Shown piece by piece: positions 40,597-58,606 of a stretch of DNA of 64,000 nt. Each line of letters begins with the position of its first letter. Position 1 is the stretch's first letter. Location of the stretch: NCBI GenBank assembly GCA_964019335.1, contig OZ025755.1:186001-250000 (forward strand), written 5' to 3'. Source of the stretch: Diplonema japonicum (lineage: Eukaryota; Euglenozoa; Diplonemea; Diplonemida; Diplonemidae). The notes below the pieces were generated by a model. It was not told the origin of the DNA and did no database searches. It saw nothing but the letters and a program-made list of their open reading frames with translations. A program made the translations under genes and the position numbers.

Positions 40597-41460
40597 TTTT
40601 TTTTTTTTTTTTTTTCCTTTTTTTTTTTTTTTTTTTTGAGAAAATTAATATGAAAAAGGGGGGTGTGTGGTGTGGTGTGGTGTGGTGGGGTAACGTTTGT
40701 TTCATCTCTCTTTTTTTTTTTTTTTTGTTTTTTTTTTTTTTTTTTTTTTTTTTTGTGCAGTTTTTTCACTCTTTTCTTTAGAAATTACTTTCACGCCTCT
40801 CAGATTCGGGGGGTGAAGGTTAAATTTCAGAAGGGTCGTGAAATAAAAAAAAATTGCTTGCGCCAAGGAATGACTTTTTTTTTTTTTTTTTTTACCGCCT
40901 ATCTCGAGTTATGCATTTTCTTTTTTTTACCTCGAGGCACTGGCAAATGTGTCACTACTACAATAGTAAATACTGTAAAGCGAAAATCCCGGAATGACTC
41001 TTGCAATTCTTGGGGCAACCAGGGGTGTCGACCCAATGAGCGCTTCACGAACTACGCGGGCGTACTTGGCGTCAAAGGAGAGGAAAAAAATATATATGAG
41101 TTATACATACATACACCGGATCCCTTCTTGAAGATAGTGTTCTCCCCATAAGCCCCTCAGCTAAAAAAAAAAAAGATTCCGGGGGAGAAAAATGCCGGAG
41201 TGACAAACTCCCGGAGAAAAAAAAAACCTCCCCCCCCCCCGGATATTTTTTTCAATTCCGGATTTTTTCGTTTTTACAGTAGCTATTTTTCGTTCTTTCT
41301 TTCTTTCAACTTGTGTTTGAGAGGGCAATTTGCGATAAAGTATCAGCTATGGAAAAAAAAAAAAAGATAGGGCAAACATGTCAGAGATCCTCGACCGAGC
41401 TTAGCTCGGAAATGGTAATAAAATTTCTCTGTAAGAATAAAAAAAAAAAAAAAAAAAGGT
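40597..41460. other. Intergenic, with TIR element
   Basis: T-tracts; TGTGG repeat at 40666-40690; element at 40972-41284 listed separately. No gene. Confidence 0.65.
40972..41284. mobile_element. TIR element, about 313 bp
   Basis: TACTGTAAAGCGAAAATCCC at about 40972 pairs with GGATTTTTTCGTTTTTACAG at about 41263 with few mismatches. Additional CCGGAAT/ATTCCGG copies lie inside (40992, 41176, 41257). No coding capacity. Confidence 0.6.
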
Positions 41461-42873
41461 CTACAATTTCGACACTACTTTTTTGTACTCGTCCTTGTCC
41501 TTAATATTCTCCGAGACATAGTTTTTTATAGAGGCGTGCTGCCGTTCCAGCCGGTCCCACTCCCCTTCGCCTTCGCCGTTCTCCCTCACCGGTTGCACCG
41601 CGGATTTCGTCTGCCAGAAGAGAACATCCCTCGAAGGGTTACTTTCGAGAAAATCCACCATAACCGCAGAGGCCTTTGCTGTGAAACACCCGCACATCCA
41701 CAGAGGAGGGCTTGGTTCCGGCACCATCGTCTCCATAATTTTCTTCCCGTTTTTAGAATGCGCGGAGTGCCCGCCATACTTTGGGTTCCCGTACCGCTCA
41801 CCGTAGTACAAAGTGGCCTTGATATTTGAAGCAATTTCTAATGCGTCAGTCTTCACAGAATCATCTACACAACCAAGGGAAATCAAAATATCAGTGGCGT
41901 CCCTCACCAAACGTTTTAGGAAGTAACTCATGATCCCCGCTCGCTTCTCAACAGCGGCACCCTTATCATGGATAAAGACAGGTCTTATTACAGGAATGTT
42001 CCCATCGGACCAAACACCCATGTTCAAGAATCTTGACAACGCGATGCCGAGGCAGATGCCGGCACTGGTGCATCCTGAACCCCATGGGAGGAAAATGTCT
42101 GTTATGGGTTTTGCAGAATTACATTTAATTTGATCGGCTAGCTCGAGGGCAGCGGAGGCGTTTCCCAGGACTCCTACAGGTTGCGCGCCACCTGGAAAGA
42201 ATACAGGTTCATTGGTATTCAAAGAGTTTTTAAGTTTCGAGATAAAATCAAAACGGTGGGACATCCCTGCGTAAGGGAGCGTAAGTGTCGTGGGAAAGGA
42301 CAGGACCGACAGAATGTTGAGAGCATTGTCGCGGTCTGGAGCTTCTTCACTCATATAAACACTTCGAACTGTTCTTCCAGAGTGGACTGCCGTGGCGACG
42401 ATTTGATTACTTCCCGTGCCTCCTAGAACCGTTAATTCTTCGCCTTTCATGTGTTGTGTCGATCCCAGCAAGTATTCTAGCGACCTTACTTTGTTTCCAC
42501 CATATTTTTCGGAGTTTAAGTCTTCGCGTTTCACCTGAATTTTTCGAGTCTCGCCTGTTTCGAGGGTTATCGTCCCCTCGATGACCTTTGTAGGGAAATC
42601 GCCCAGGCTTGTCCAGCCGATGCGTCCTTTAATGGTTGGGAAGTATTTTGCCAGTACGCATTTTTCCCAGTTTTCTTTTTCCGGATTTTCCGGGTTTTGC
42701 CATTGGGTTCCGTTTTTGTAAACTCTATAGAGCAGGCGTCCCACGTAGACTGCGGTTGCTATCCCAAGGAGGAGGAGGAGGAACAGTATTTTCGGGCTTG
42801 CGTATCCTATTCCCAGCAGCGTTGTCACAGGCAGTACACGGTGCCGGAGGAATTTTGAAAATGAAGGTGCCAT
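41461..42873 (-). CDS. D-cysteine desulfhydrase / ACC deaminase-like PLP enzyme
   Basis: 470 residues, longer than the usual 330-350. Residues about 12-50 contain a hydrophobic segment (ILFLLLLLGIATAVYVGRLL), so it may be membrane-anchored or carry an organelle targeting region. The catalytic part is a type II PLP fold: YGGNKVRSLEYLLG with the probable PLP Lys at 128, TGSNQIVATAVHSG, PGGAQPVGVLGNASAALELA, the phosphate-binding LPWGSGCTSAGICLG, and YGGHSAHSKNG. Family role: D-cysteine breakdown to pyruvate, H2S and ammonia, or 1-aminocyclopropane-1-carboxylate deamination; sequence alone does not separate the two. Start at 42873 (MAPSFSK) follows a 24-base A-tract; the poly(K) extension upstream is rejected. 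Confidence 0.85.
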   Translation of the reverse strand: MAPSFSKFLRHRVLPVTTLLGIGYASPKILFLLLLLGIATAVYVGRLLYRVYKNGTQWQNPENPEKENWEKCVLAKYFPTIKGRIGWTSLGDFPTKVIEGTITLETGETRKIQVKREDLNSEKYGGNKVRSLEYLLGSTQHMKGEELTVLGGTGSNQIVATAVHSGRTVRSVYMSEEAPDRDNALNILSVLSFPTTLTLPYAGMSHRFDFISKLKNSLNTNEPVFFPGGAQPVGVLGNASAALELADQIKCNSAKPITDIFLPWGSGCTSAGICLGIALSRFLNMGVWSDGNIPVIRPVFIHDKGAAVEKRAGIMSYFLKRLVRDATDILISLGCVDDSVKTDALEIASNIKATLYYGERYGNPKYGGHSAHSKNGKKIMETMVPEPSPPLWMCGCFTAKASAVMVDFLESNPSRDVLFWQTKSAVQPVRENGEGEGEWDRLERQHASIKNYVSENIKDKDEYKKVVSKL

Positions 42874-43277
42874 TTTTTTTTTTTTTTTTTTTTTTTTCCT
42901 CCTCCCCCCCTTTTTTTTTCGCATTGGGGGAAAAAAAAAAAAAAAAAGAAAAAAAAATCAGAATGAACAGAATGCGTGGAACAGAGGGGGGTGGGGGAGA
43001 GGGGGGGGAGGTATAATACAGTGATACCAAGAAGGAAGAAAAAAAAGGAGGAGGGGTAAAAAGGGGAAAAGAGAGTGTTGGAGGGGAGGGGGGGATTTTT
43101 TTTAAAAAAAAAAGTATCGTGGTAGTAGGGAGAGGGGAGAAATAAAAAAAAGAAGAAAAAAAAAAAACCGAACACACTTCGAAAAAAGAAAAGAAGAAAA
43201 AACAAAGCAAAGCAACACTTTAGAAGAAAAAAAAAACACTTTTCTTTCTAACTTTTTTTTCCCCCCCCTCCATTCAC
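42874..43277. other. Intergenic spacer, no gene seen
   Basis: A-, T- and G-tracts only. Confidence 0.7.
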
Positions 43278-43940
43278 TCATATTTTCACTGCACCGTCAA
43301 CACCTTCACCTTTGTGCTTACCCCTGTGTTTTTTTTTTTTTTTTTCCCTAACATACGCAAGACAAGGGTCAAGGGAACCCCCAACTGGTATATCACCGAC
43401 TCCTGGGAGGAGGTTCTCGTCGAACCCAGGGGCGAAACCCGCCTTTCTTTTGAAGAAAATACCGCAGAAGTTACAGCGGGCGGCCCTGTCAGGCGGGACC
43501 GCGATCCACTGCATGTGGTGACGAATCCCCCCTTCCCTGATTCGAGTAGTATTTGATACAGGCCCAAGATAGGTATTCGCAATCGATGTACCTGAGCCAT
43601 GGCATGTTACATAAGTAGCTTCCACTTCTATTGCTGAGTCGGGTGATCTCCTGGCAGCCCACCTCATGTCGCCATTGGCGTGGCCACCGTGGTTGAGGTT
43701 ACCTGTCTTTTTCATAATGTTAGGAATGTGTTGCTGTCCCTCCTGCGGCTTCGTGACCCTGTAATTGCTCCCCATCATGAGCCTGGTGTAGTACGGCTTC
43801 TCGTACTGGGCATTCCACTTCCCTCCCCACACGGGCTCCCAAAAATTCCAGTTAGGGGTCTCCCTGTACCTCCCCAGACCCAGCGTTCCAAAAACATCGA
43901 CTTCTTCCTTGCTGCACAACCGTGCCACGGAACGACGCAT
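43278..43940 (-). CDS. Zinc-site protein, possibly COX5B-like mitochondrial subunit
   Basis: 220 residues as an uninterrupted frame. The N-terminus is basic (MRRSVARL), compatible with mitochondrial targeting. A mid part is rich in aromatic residues (NWNFWEPVWGGKWNAQYEKPYYTRL). Residues about 105-175 have a Cys-x(n)-Cys-x2-Cys pattern (ATYVTCHGSG, HHMQWIAV, ARCNFCGIFFKRK), similar to the zinc site of cytochrome c oxidase subunit 5B; the match is partial and unsure. The tail EKKKKKKHRGKHKG comes from a poly(A) tract. A GT...ACACAG pair at 43324-43352 could be removed as a 29-bp intron to give a stop after LAYG (197 residues), so the C-terminus is uncertain. Start follows AAAAA. Confidence 0.6.
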   Translation of the reverse strand: MRRSVARLCSKEEVDVFGTLGLGRYRETPNWNFWEPVWGGKWNAQYEKPYYTRLMMGSNYRVTKPQEGQQHIPNIMKKTGNLNHGGHANGDMRWAARRSPDSAIEVEATYVTCHGSGTSIANTYLGPVSNTTRIREGGIRHHMQWIAVPPDRAARCNFCGIFFKRKAGFAPGFDENLLPGVGDIPVGGSLDPCLAYVREKKKKKHRGKHKGEGVDGAVKI

Positions 43941-44413
43941 TTTTCCCCCCTTTTTTTTTTGGTGGCAAGAGGAAAAAAAAAAAAAAAAAAAAAAAAAGAG
44001 AGGTATGGGAAGGGGGAAAAGAAGAAAAAGAAAAAAAATAAAACAAAAAGGACATTGGACTTTTTTTTTTTTTCCGCAAACTCGGATGGAAAAGAAAAGA
44101 AAACAAAAAAAAGGAGGGGGGAGGGGAGAACGGTTGGGAGGCAGTGTATCACCGCCCCCCCCCTTTTTTTTGAGGCGTGTATGTTCTCCCCCCCTTCCCT
44201 CCTCTTTTTTTTTTTGAAAAAACTTTGTCCATACGGTTTACAAGATCCCATTTTATTTATGTTATCTCCCCTCTGCTTTTTTTCTTCCCAAATTTTGCGT
44301 CGATGGGGGTGTGTGCCCCAATGGACGTACAACTCTCTCCGAGAACACAAAGAAAAGAAAAAGAAGAAAAAAAAAAAGAAAAAGCTAGAACGGAAATAAT
44401 AAAAGGGGGAGGG

Positions 44414-44466
<53 letters not shown>

Positions 44467-44475
44467 CTTTAATTT
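43941..44475. other. Intergenic spacer, no gene seen
   Basis: A-tracts and a 46-base T-tract. Low complexity only. Confidence 0.7.
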
Positions 44476-45207
44476 TTAAGAGGAAACGAATAACGAACAA
44501 TTCTCTTTGAAGTACCCCAGGGACGCGAAGCTGTGTTGCAACGATTTTTTCTGCTGTTTGGACCCAACAACATAGAAAAGCGTATTCGATGGGCTGCAGG
44601 TGACTAGGTAAGACGCAAGAGCCTCGGTTGTCAACCTCTCATTAGAAATTCCACGTGACACATCTGAGTCAAGAGGAGCTTCACGAGTCAGGTGTCTGAC
44701 GAAACTAAATTTTTTCGGGTATTTTTCCGAAAGGCGATTCAGCTCATCGATCCAAATTTCATCCGATTTTGTCCTGTTACAGTAAAGAAGCAAAACTTTT
44801 CCAGAAGCCCCCACCGACAGCTCCCGTTCGCACACGGGCAGCACAGCTGTGATCCCGATTCCCATAGCTACTAAAAGAACATTTTCCCCTTTACACCGCC
44901 TCGTTTTCCCGTTTTTCCAAGCTGGTTTTGCCTTCCACCACATTTCTTGCCCGAGCGTTACCCTGTTCAGATATTCTGACATTTTTCCCCCCTCGTATAT
45001 TTTCACCGCCAACGAGAAGCCGTTTTCGTCCACCTCCACCGGGCTGTATTTCCGGCCTGTTTTGCTGTTGAAGAGTTTCAAACTTTGCCCAAGCCCCGGA
45101 TCGGCATCCAGGGTTTGCCCGCGTGTTTCGAACCGAAGGTGCACAATAGGGAATTCGCTTCCTTTTGCGATGACTGCTTTTCGGACCACAATGCAAGAAT
45201 TGCTCAT
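44476..45207 (-). CDS. NADH-cytochrome b5 reductase-like oxidoreductase
   Basis: 243 residues, slightly shorter than typical (about 270-300). FAD-binding region: GRKYSPVEVD (the R-x-Y-S/T-P-V motif, Arg52) and KIYEGGKMSEYL (about 69-80), matching the IK-Y--G-MS-YL pattern. NAD(P)H-binding region: LLVAMGIGITAVLP (about 111-124, in place of G-GTGI-P), then LLYCNRTKSDEIWIDELNRL (about 150), and FYVVGSKQQKKSLQHSFASLG near the C-terminus. Family role: transfers electrons from NADH through FAD to cytochrome b5 or a similar acceptor. The usual Gly-Pro-x-x-Met near the end reads VGSKQQ, so cofactor preference is uncertain. Start follows a 17-base A-tract. Confidence 0.8.
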   Translation of the reverse strand: MSNSCIVVRKAVIAKGSEFPIVHLRFETRGQTLDADPGLGQSLKLFNSKTGRKYSPVEVDENGFSLAVKIYEGGKMSEYLNRVTLGQEMWWKAKPAWKNGKTRRCKGENVLLVAMGIGITAVLPVCERELSVGASGKVLLLYCNRTKSDEIWIDELNRLSEKYPKKFSFVRHLTREAPLDSDVSRGISNERLTTEALASYLVTCSPSNTLFYVVGSKQQKKSLQHSFASLGYFKENCSLFVSS

Positions 45208-52865
<7,658 letters not shown>

Positions 52866-55418
52866 TTATAAAGAAACATCGTTATATCTTGAAGAAGGAA
52901 GCAAGCAATTGCTGACTAAAGAGTTGGCCGTATCAGGGTGAACAGGTTTCTTCTTGACAACCTTCTTTTTTTTGGCGGGTTGTTGTTGTTGTTGTTGTTG
53001 TTCCTCCTCGGCCAGCTTCAGGCTGTTCTCCTGGTTCTTCCACATCTCGGAGTACAAGCCTTTTTTCGACATCAAATCTTGATGATTCCCCATTTCCTGA
53101 ATAGAACCCTCTTTCAAAACCACAATCACATCTGAATCCTGAATAGTAGAAAGCCTATGCGCAATAACTATAATAGTTCTACCGGCAAGGCACTGCAAAA
53201 CTTCAAGAATTTCTTTTTCGGTATTGGAGTCCAATGCGGAGGTGGCTTCATCAAGCACAATAATAGGCGGGTTCTTCAAAAGGCATCTTGCGATTGCAAC
53301 ACGCTGTTTTTCTCCACCAGACAATCTCAACCCTCGTTCCCCAACTACTGTGTCCCAACCTGCAGGAAGCCTGTCTATGACAGATGTCAACTGAGCGTCT
53401 CTTGCTGCTTGAAGCATTTCCTCCTCCGTTGCCTCGGGGTTCCCATACATGATGTTCTTCCGAATTGTCTCATTGAACAGAGTGGTGTCCTGCGGGACTA
53501 TACCTAAAGCTTGCCTGACGGATTTTTGTTGCAGTTTTGAAACATCCTGTCCGTTTATTTTTAAAACACCGGTGTCTGGGTCGTAGAATCTAAAGAGCAA
53601 CCGGGAAAGAGTTGTTTTCCCGCATCCAGTGTGGCCGACCAATGCGACTTTTTGCCCCGCGCCGGCTTTGAATGTGATGTCTTTGATTCCTTTACCAGCG
53701 TCTGCCGATGGGTATCTGAATCCGATGTTTTCAAAACTGACTTCTACCCCCCGTACTGGGTTTGAAACCGACCCCCAACTACTTGGAACATTGACCTTCC
53801 TTGGTTTCGGTTGAAGAAGCATTTTAAACAAACATTTTTCTTCGTCGGGTTTGTCGGCGTCTGGAAACAACGCATCGTCGGTCGTGTCGGTGGCCTCATC
53901 GTAAATATCGATACTGACGGAACCACCAGATTCGCTAGATGGGAGGAGAAGAGGGCGGGCGTCGGGGATGTCCTTTACATCAGGATGCTCCGAGAGGAGT
54001 TCAGCGAGATGCTGCATGTTAACGAACGCCATGACAACTGTGTTGTACATAGATCCGATTATAGTGAGGGGCTGGAACAATTGGAGCACGTATGCGTTGA
54101 TGGCAACGAAATCACCGACAGAATTGTCCCCGTTGTACACAGACGTAGCGGTGATGAGCATAACAACACCAACACATATTTGAATGATGACAGATTGTGC
54201 CACATACAGACCCGACAGCGTGATTTGATTGGTAACCCCGAATTTTTGGAAATCCTTGACGGAGCTTAAGAACGATTCCCTTTCACGTTGTTCCGCAGTG
54301 AAGTACTTAACGGTTTCGAAGTTCACCAGAGATTCCGTGGTTTTGTTGTGGTAATCGTTGTCGTGCTGGTTCATCCCTTCTCTCAGCTTTCTCCTCCATG
54401 TTGTGATGAAGAAGGTTATAATCATATACATGTTGAACGCCAACATACATATCCCAGCGACGACCGGTTCAGAATAATGCAAGTAAAACATAACGAATGT
54501 CGCGATGCATTCTCCGATAGTTGGGATCAGGAAGAGAAATAAGTATGAAACGACAGAATCCGCTGCTGAGGTTCCCCTGTCCATATATCTGACGACATCT
54601 CCCATCTGTTTGCGAAGATGCCATTCAAGGGACAAAGAGTGGACATGGTTGAAAACCTTGTCAGACATTTGAACAAACGCAGCTTGTTTAACTTTCACGT
54701 AGATTGAGCTTTGAAGCTGCGGCAGACATTTTGCGGCGAGCGACACCCCGAAGTACGCGAAAATTAAGTCGAACGGTTTTTCAGGTTTCTCCAGCTCTGT
54801 TATGATCCATCCCATGATGAGCGGTGTGAAGATTATGCAGACCTTCGTTGCAATGATGCAGACCCATGTCAGAACGACGCGGATTTTATTGGTGAACCCC
54901 GTGGGTGTGAAGTACGGTTGTAATATTTCACGAATCGCGGTCATCGTTGGGATTTCCTTTCGCTCGCCTCCCAACGCCCATGGGGACACGCAGAGTTGAG
55001 TTACTGTTGATAAAAACGCGGAAAGCAATAAAACAATTGATGCTGCCGATGCGTCCGCCCAACTGAACATGATCAGCTTGCTGAGGTAGAGAGCTATTGA
55101 AGAGAACAATGCGCAATAGTAGAATTGTCTAAGTTGGTTGTAGAAGGTAGTGAAGATGAAGGCGTTTTTGACTAGGGTGATTATTAGAAGGTCGATGGTG
55201 CTCAGCCTGATGTTACTTTCGGTTTTCGAGCTGATGGCGACGCCCCACAGGAGCGACACCAGCACCGCCTCTACCACACCGCAGCCCACCATCACCTTCA
55301 CCATGCGTTGGTCCGGCTCGATTTTCACATATTTGATCTCTTCGTTCTTGGCGCCGACCTTGCCGCCCCTGCCGAGTCGCCCCCCTAGACCGAACCCTTG
55401 TTTGTCATTGCTTTTCAT
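52866..55418 (-). CDS. ABCB6/HMT1-type half ABC transporter
   Basis: 850 residues, single exon. Extra N-terminal hydrophobic helices (about 38-200) come before a six-helix ABC membrane domain (about 215-480; FTPLIMGWIITELE, LEWHLRKQMGDVVRYMDRGT, ETVKYFTAEQRERE), as in the HMT1/ABCB6/ATM group. The nucleotide-binding domain (about 555-790) has Walker A GHTGCGKTT near 595, LSGGEKQR near 698, Walker B IIVLDEATSALD and the H-loop AHRLST. The tail has a Q8 run and then basic KKKKVVKKKP. HMT1-type proteins move glutathione- or phytochelatin-bound metals into vacuoles; ATM/ABCB7-type act in mitochondria. The extended N-terminal helices favour the HMT1/ABCB6 side. Start at 55418 (MKSNDKQ) lies after AAAAAAAATA. 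Confidence 0.92.
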   Translation of the reverse strand: MKSNDKQGFGLGGRLGRGGKVGAKNEEIKYVKIEPDQRMVKVMVGCGVVEAVLVSLLWGVAISSKTESNIRLSTIDLLIITLVKNAFIFTTFYNQLRQFYYCALFSSIALYLSKLIMFSWADASAASIVLLLSAFLSTVTQLCVSPWALGGERKEIPTMTAIREILQPYFTPTGFTNKIRVVLTWVCIIATKVCIIFTPLIMGWIITELEKPEKPFDLIFAYFGVSLAAKCLPQLQSSIYVKVKQAAFVQMSDKVFNHVHSLSLEWHLRKQMGDVVRYMDRGTSAADSVVSYLFLFLIPTIGECIATFVMFYLHYSEPVVAGICMLAFNMYMIITFFITTWRRKLREGMNQHDNDYHNKTTESLVNFETVKYFTAEQRERESFLSSVKDFQKFGVTNQITLSGLYVAQSVIIQICVGVVMLITATSVYNGDNSVGDFVAINAYVLQLFQPLTIIGSMYNTVVMAFVNMQHLAELLSEHPDVKDIPDARPLLLPSSESGGSVSIDIYDEATDTTDDALFPDADKPDEEKCLFKMLLQPKPRKVNVPSSWGSVSNPVRGVEVSFENIGFRYPSADAGKGIKDITFKAGAGQKVALVGHTGCGKTTLSRLLFRFYDPDTGVLKINGQDVSKLQQKSVRQALGIVPQDTTLFNETIRKNIMYGNPEATEEEMLQAARDAQLTSVIDRLPAGWDTVVGERGLRLSGGEKQRVAIARCLLKNPPIIVLDEATSALDSNTEKEILEVLQCLAGRTIIVIAHRLSTIQDSDVIVVLKEGSIQEMGNHQDLMSKKGLYSEMWKNQENSLKLAEEEQQQQQQQPAKKKKVVKKKPVHPDTANSLVSNCLLPSSRYNDVSL

Positions 55419-55598
55419 ATTTTTTTTGGGGGGGGGACCTTGAAGCTGTGTTTTTTTTTTCAGAAGAAAAAAAAAACATTTTATATAAAAAAATAAATAA
55501 ATAAATAAAAAATCCCATCCCTCCTACGACATAACGGAAAGACGTTTGGAAAAAAAAGGGGGGGGGTAGCGCTTCATATCTGCTAAACAAGTGGTAAG

Positions 55599-55641
<43 letters not shown>

Positions 55642-56017
55642 TGAATGGCGGTCCAAAGGGCGCTTATTGGAGGGAATTTCTTTTTTTTTTTAAAGTGCAA
55701 TGTTGCCTAAATTTAAAAAAAAAAATCTCTGTCCTCCTAATGGGTTTTAGAGATATGAAGTGTGGAAATGTGGAAATGTGGACATAAACATAGATGGGGA
55801 GGGGGGACCAGCAAAATGCATAGTTGATATGTGGGACGGGCGGTTACAACGATAACTTGGGGAAAGAAATAAAGAAAAAAAAATAATAATAAAAAAAAAA
55901 AAAGACTCTCGCATGTGTGGGGGTGTGTGTTGCCGTTGCTCTGAGAGAATAGCGCAAAAAAAAAAAAAAATAGTTATTTAGGGCCATTTATTACTATAGT
56001 AGTTTAAGATAATAATA
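55419..56017. other. Intergenic spacer, no gene seen
   Basis: A-tracts and an AAATA repeat near 55490-55510, ending at the TTAA of the piggyBac element. Confidence 0.7.
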
Positions 56018-57784
56018 TTAACCCATAACACTCCAAGGCGCAAATATTTGTCGTTTTGAAAAATCGTTTTTTTCTCTAAGTACTTTTTCGTCCCCACGAC
56101 CCCTGGATCTCCAAGAACGACTATAGTGAGGAGTTATTTTCAACTGCAATTCATGTTGCACTGCATCACTTTACCTTGTTATCCACCCACCAAGTGGGTC
56201 CCAAATCCGAGTGGATAGGCGAAAAAACGCAAAATAACGGGTGTGCAGACTGTGTGCCAAAAAACGCAAAGGTAAAGCCAAAACAGCTACGGACGAGGTC
56301 CAACCTTCATGGGTAAGGGAGTTGGTACCCATAGAGACCATAAAATAGGCCGGTGGGGGGGAAAAAAGCTGTCCCGTGGTACGCAGAAACCTGACGACGC
56401 AAAATGATTATTCCTTCGGTTTTTTTGATAAGAAGTTCACAGACGTCATCCAAGAAGAGACAAACAAGCATAAGGACGCTGAGATTGATAAGATTTCGAC
56501 CCAGGACTCCACCGCTTTCTCGGATTGAGCATTATAAGCAAACGTATTGGTCCACAGGACCCATGAAAATCCCCCTTTTCAGTAACACGATGCCCAGGAG
56601 ACGCTACCAGGAAATTAAAAGTAGCCTCCACTTCACTCACACAGAAGAGTCAAACGGTGATGTGTTGTGGAAGACACGAGGGTTTCTGGACAGAATTGGT
56701 AACAAGTGGGCAAAAACAGCAGTGCCAGGAAAATATTTAAGCATTGACGAGACACTCGTACCGTCACGGGGCAATTGGGGGGGCTTGGGGTCTACTGTCC
56801 TCTCAAGCGTAAGAGATATGGCATAAAAATATACTGCCTAAACTGCGTGAGCACGGGTTATCTTTCGCGTTTTCACATCCACGCCACCAAAATCGAGGGG
56901 CACGCACTTGAAGATTTCAGTGTCGTGGAAAAGGTGGTGCTGGGGTTAACGGGGAATTTTCGGGGAACGACAACACGGTAGTTTGCAATAACTACTTTTC
57001 GACTGTGGGTCTGGCCGAAGCCCTGTGAAAAAACTGTGAGGGGGCTTGCATTTCGTTGGAGTGTTGCGGACTCTTCTGGTGGGCCCTAGAAGTGACAATA
57101 GTTAACTGCCTTGCACTTCAAATAAAATATGGTTAGAGTTCAGCCAAAGAGATACAAAACCCTGGCTGCTTTTAAAGAGCGCTTTCGAGAGAGCCTAAAT
57201 GATGGGTCCAGCGTTGCAAGAACACCACTCCCGGCACCCAACTAGTGGAGCACACACACCCGACACCCCAGATTACACCAAACGTGACCACCAACCACTC
57301 AAAGGGGGCAACTCCAGGTTCTGCAGGTTGAAAGGATGACACAAAACGCACAATCTACAAATGCTACACCTGTAACCAACACCTCTGTCCAAATAAGTGC
57401 TTTTTTCGTACCACTCTTCCATCACCCCAAAAAGGCTTCTTGACGATTTCGAGGCCGATATTCCACCCGCAAATAGGCACTTCTCTCGGTCTGAGACATC
57501 TGAGGGGTCCTGATGCTGCTTTTTTTGTCCCAAGATGCTCAATTTACACCCCCCCGTGCACAACCCATTTTGACATGGTCGTTTTTGAGCACCCTACGGC
57601 CATTCAACTCTTCATCCCCTTTGTATTTTTATTAATTTTTGAGCTTTTTTTTAATTTTTCCTGGTCCAAAAAACCCGTTTTACCTGCAAACGGGGGTTAA
57701 ATGCTGCCATTTTCCCCGTCAAATTATGAAAAGGAGCAAAAAAGGGACCCCTATGTAGATAGGCCCCGGAGTGTTATGGGTTAA
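56018..57784 (+). mobile_element. Complete piggyBac element, decayed
   Basis: TTAA at 56018-56021, then CCCATAACACTCC; at the right, GGAGTGTTATGGG then TTAA at 57781-57784. The 13-bp terminal inverted repeats are exact inverse complements, begin with CCC, and are flanked by the TTAA target duplication that is the family's hallmark. Total 1767 bp. The inside carries a frameshifted transposase (next entry). The perfect ends and degraded coding region indicate an insertion old enough to decay in the gene, or mobilised in trans. Confidence 0.95.
56400..57480 (+). pseudogene. piggyBac transposase relic
   Basis: The family order can be followed through several frames. An early block reads FFDKKFTDVIQEETNKHKD (about 56420-56480). 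The next frame reads YKQTYWSTGPMKIPLFSNTM and RRYQEIKSSLHF (56530-56640), KTRGFLDRIGNKWAKTAVPG, and the first catalytic block YLSIDETLVPSRGN (about 56740). A third frame has RYGIKIYCLNCVSTGYLS. Near 56975 the second catalytic block reads VVCNNYFSTVGLAEAL, with Asn where the family has Asp. A C-terminal Cys-rich zinc motif (RFCRLKG ... CYTCNQHLCPNKCF) lies at about 57310-57410. At least three frameshifts and several stops. Not functional. Annotated as a gene relic only. Confidence 0.85.
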
Positions 57785-58190
57785 AAAAAAAAACAAGGGC
57801 CAAACGCCCACCCAACTCGAGCCAATAGCGAGACCACCCAGCACACACATAAAAAAAAATACACCTTTTTTTTCTCCTCTTTTTGGTTGAATTTTCTTTC
57901 GGGAGTGAAATAAAGTAATAAATATAAAAACTTGGGAGGCGTGGAAAAAAAAAAGAAGAGGGGGGATGTAACTTTTTTTTTTCACCCTCCCCTGCTACCG
58001 ATGTACAGAACCCTGCAGTGTGCCAGGATCGACTGATGACAATCTTAAAGAAGACGGGCCTTGCGGCCGTCCTTTCTCCTCCAGAAGAAAAAAAAAAGTA
58101 AAGGGGGGGAGGGAAAACAACGTTTTCGGTAACTTTTTTTTTTCAAAATGTAACAGTAAAATCATTTTGCCACGATGTTTTTGGCAACCG

Positions 58191-58231
<41 letters not shown>

Positions 58232-58606
58232 CCGAATCAATTAAGTACTTTAATGCGCCAAAAAAAAAAAAAAAAATCACAGGTTACGCAAAAATAAACG
58301 GTGGGAAAACTTTGACATGGAGAAAAAAGTGTTTTTGAAGGGAACCTGCAGTTTGTGACAGGATTGCCGAGAAAAAAAAAGGGAAAAAAAGGGTTGCTGT
58401 GGAAGAACGTTGGGATTTTAATTCAATTTTTTTTTCCTTTTTTTTTTTTTTTCTTTTTTTTCCCGGGGTGCTGAATTAATAATATTTCAGTGTGCAGGCT
58501 TCACTGTTTTTCAAGAAGAAAAAAAAAATTCAAAAAAATAAAAAAAAACAAAACCATAACAAAAAAAAATCTTCTCTCCCCCCCCCCCCTCTTTTTCTTC
58601 CCTCTT
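57785..58606. other. Intergenic spacer with two retroelement ends
   Basis: T- and A-tracts. Two copies of the retroelement end (58005-58050 diverged, 58331-58370). No gene. Confidence 0.65.
58005..58370 (-). mobile_element. Retroelement terminal stem-loops, copies E and F
   Basis: Copy E at about 58005-58050: AACCCTGCAGTGTGCCAGG then ATCGACTGATGACAATC, diverged, without A-tract on its left. Copy F at 58331-58370: GAAGGGAACCTGCAGTTTGTG, then ACAGGATTGCC, with A-tracts on both sides. Confidence 0.6.
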
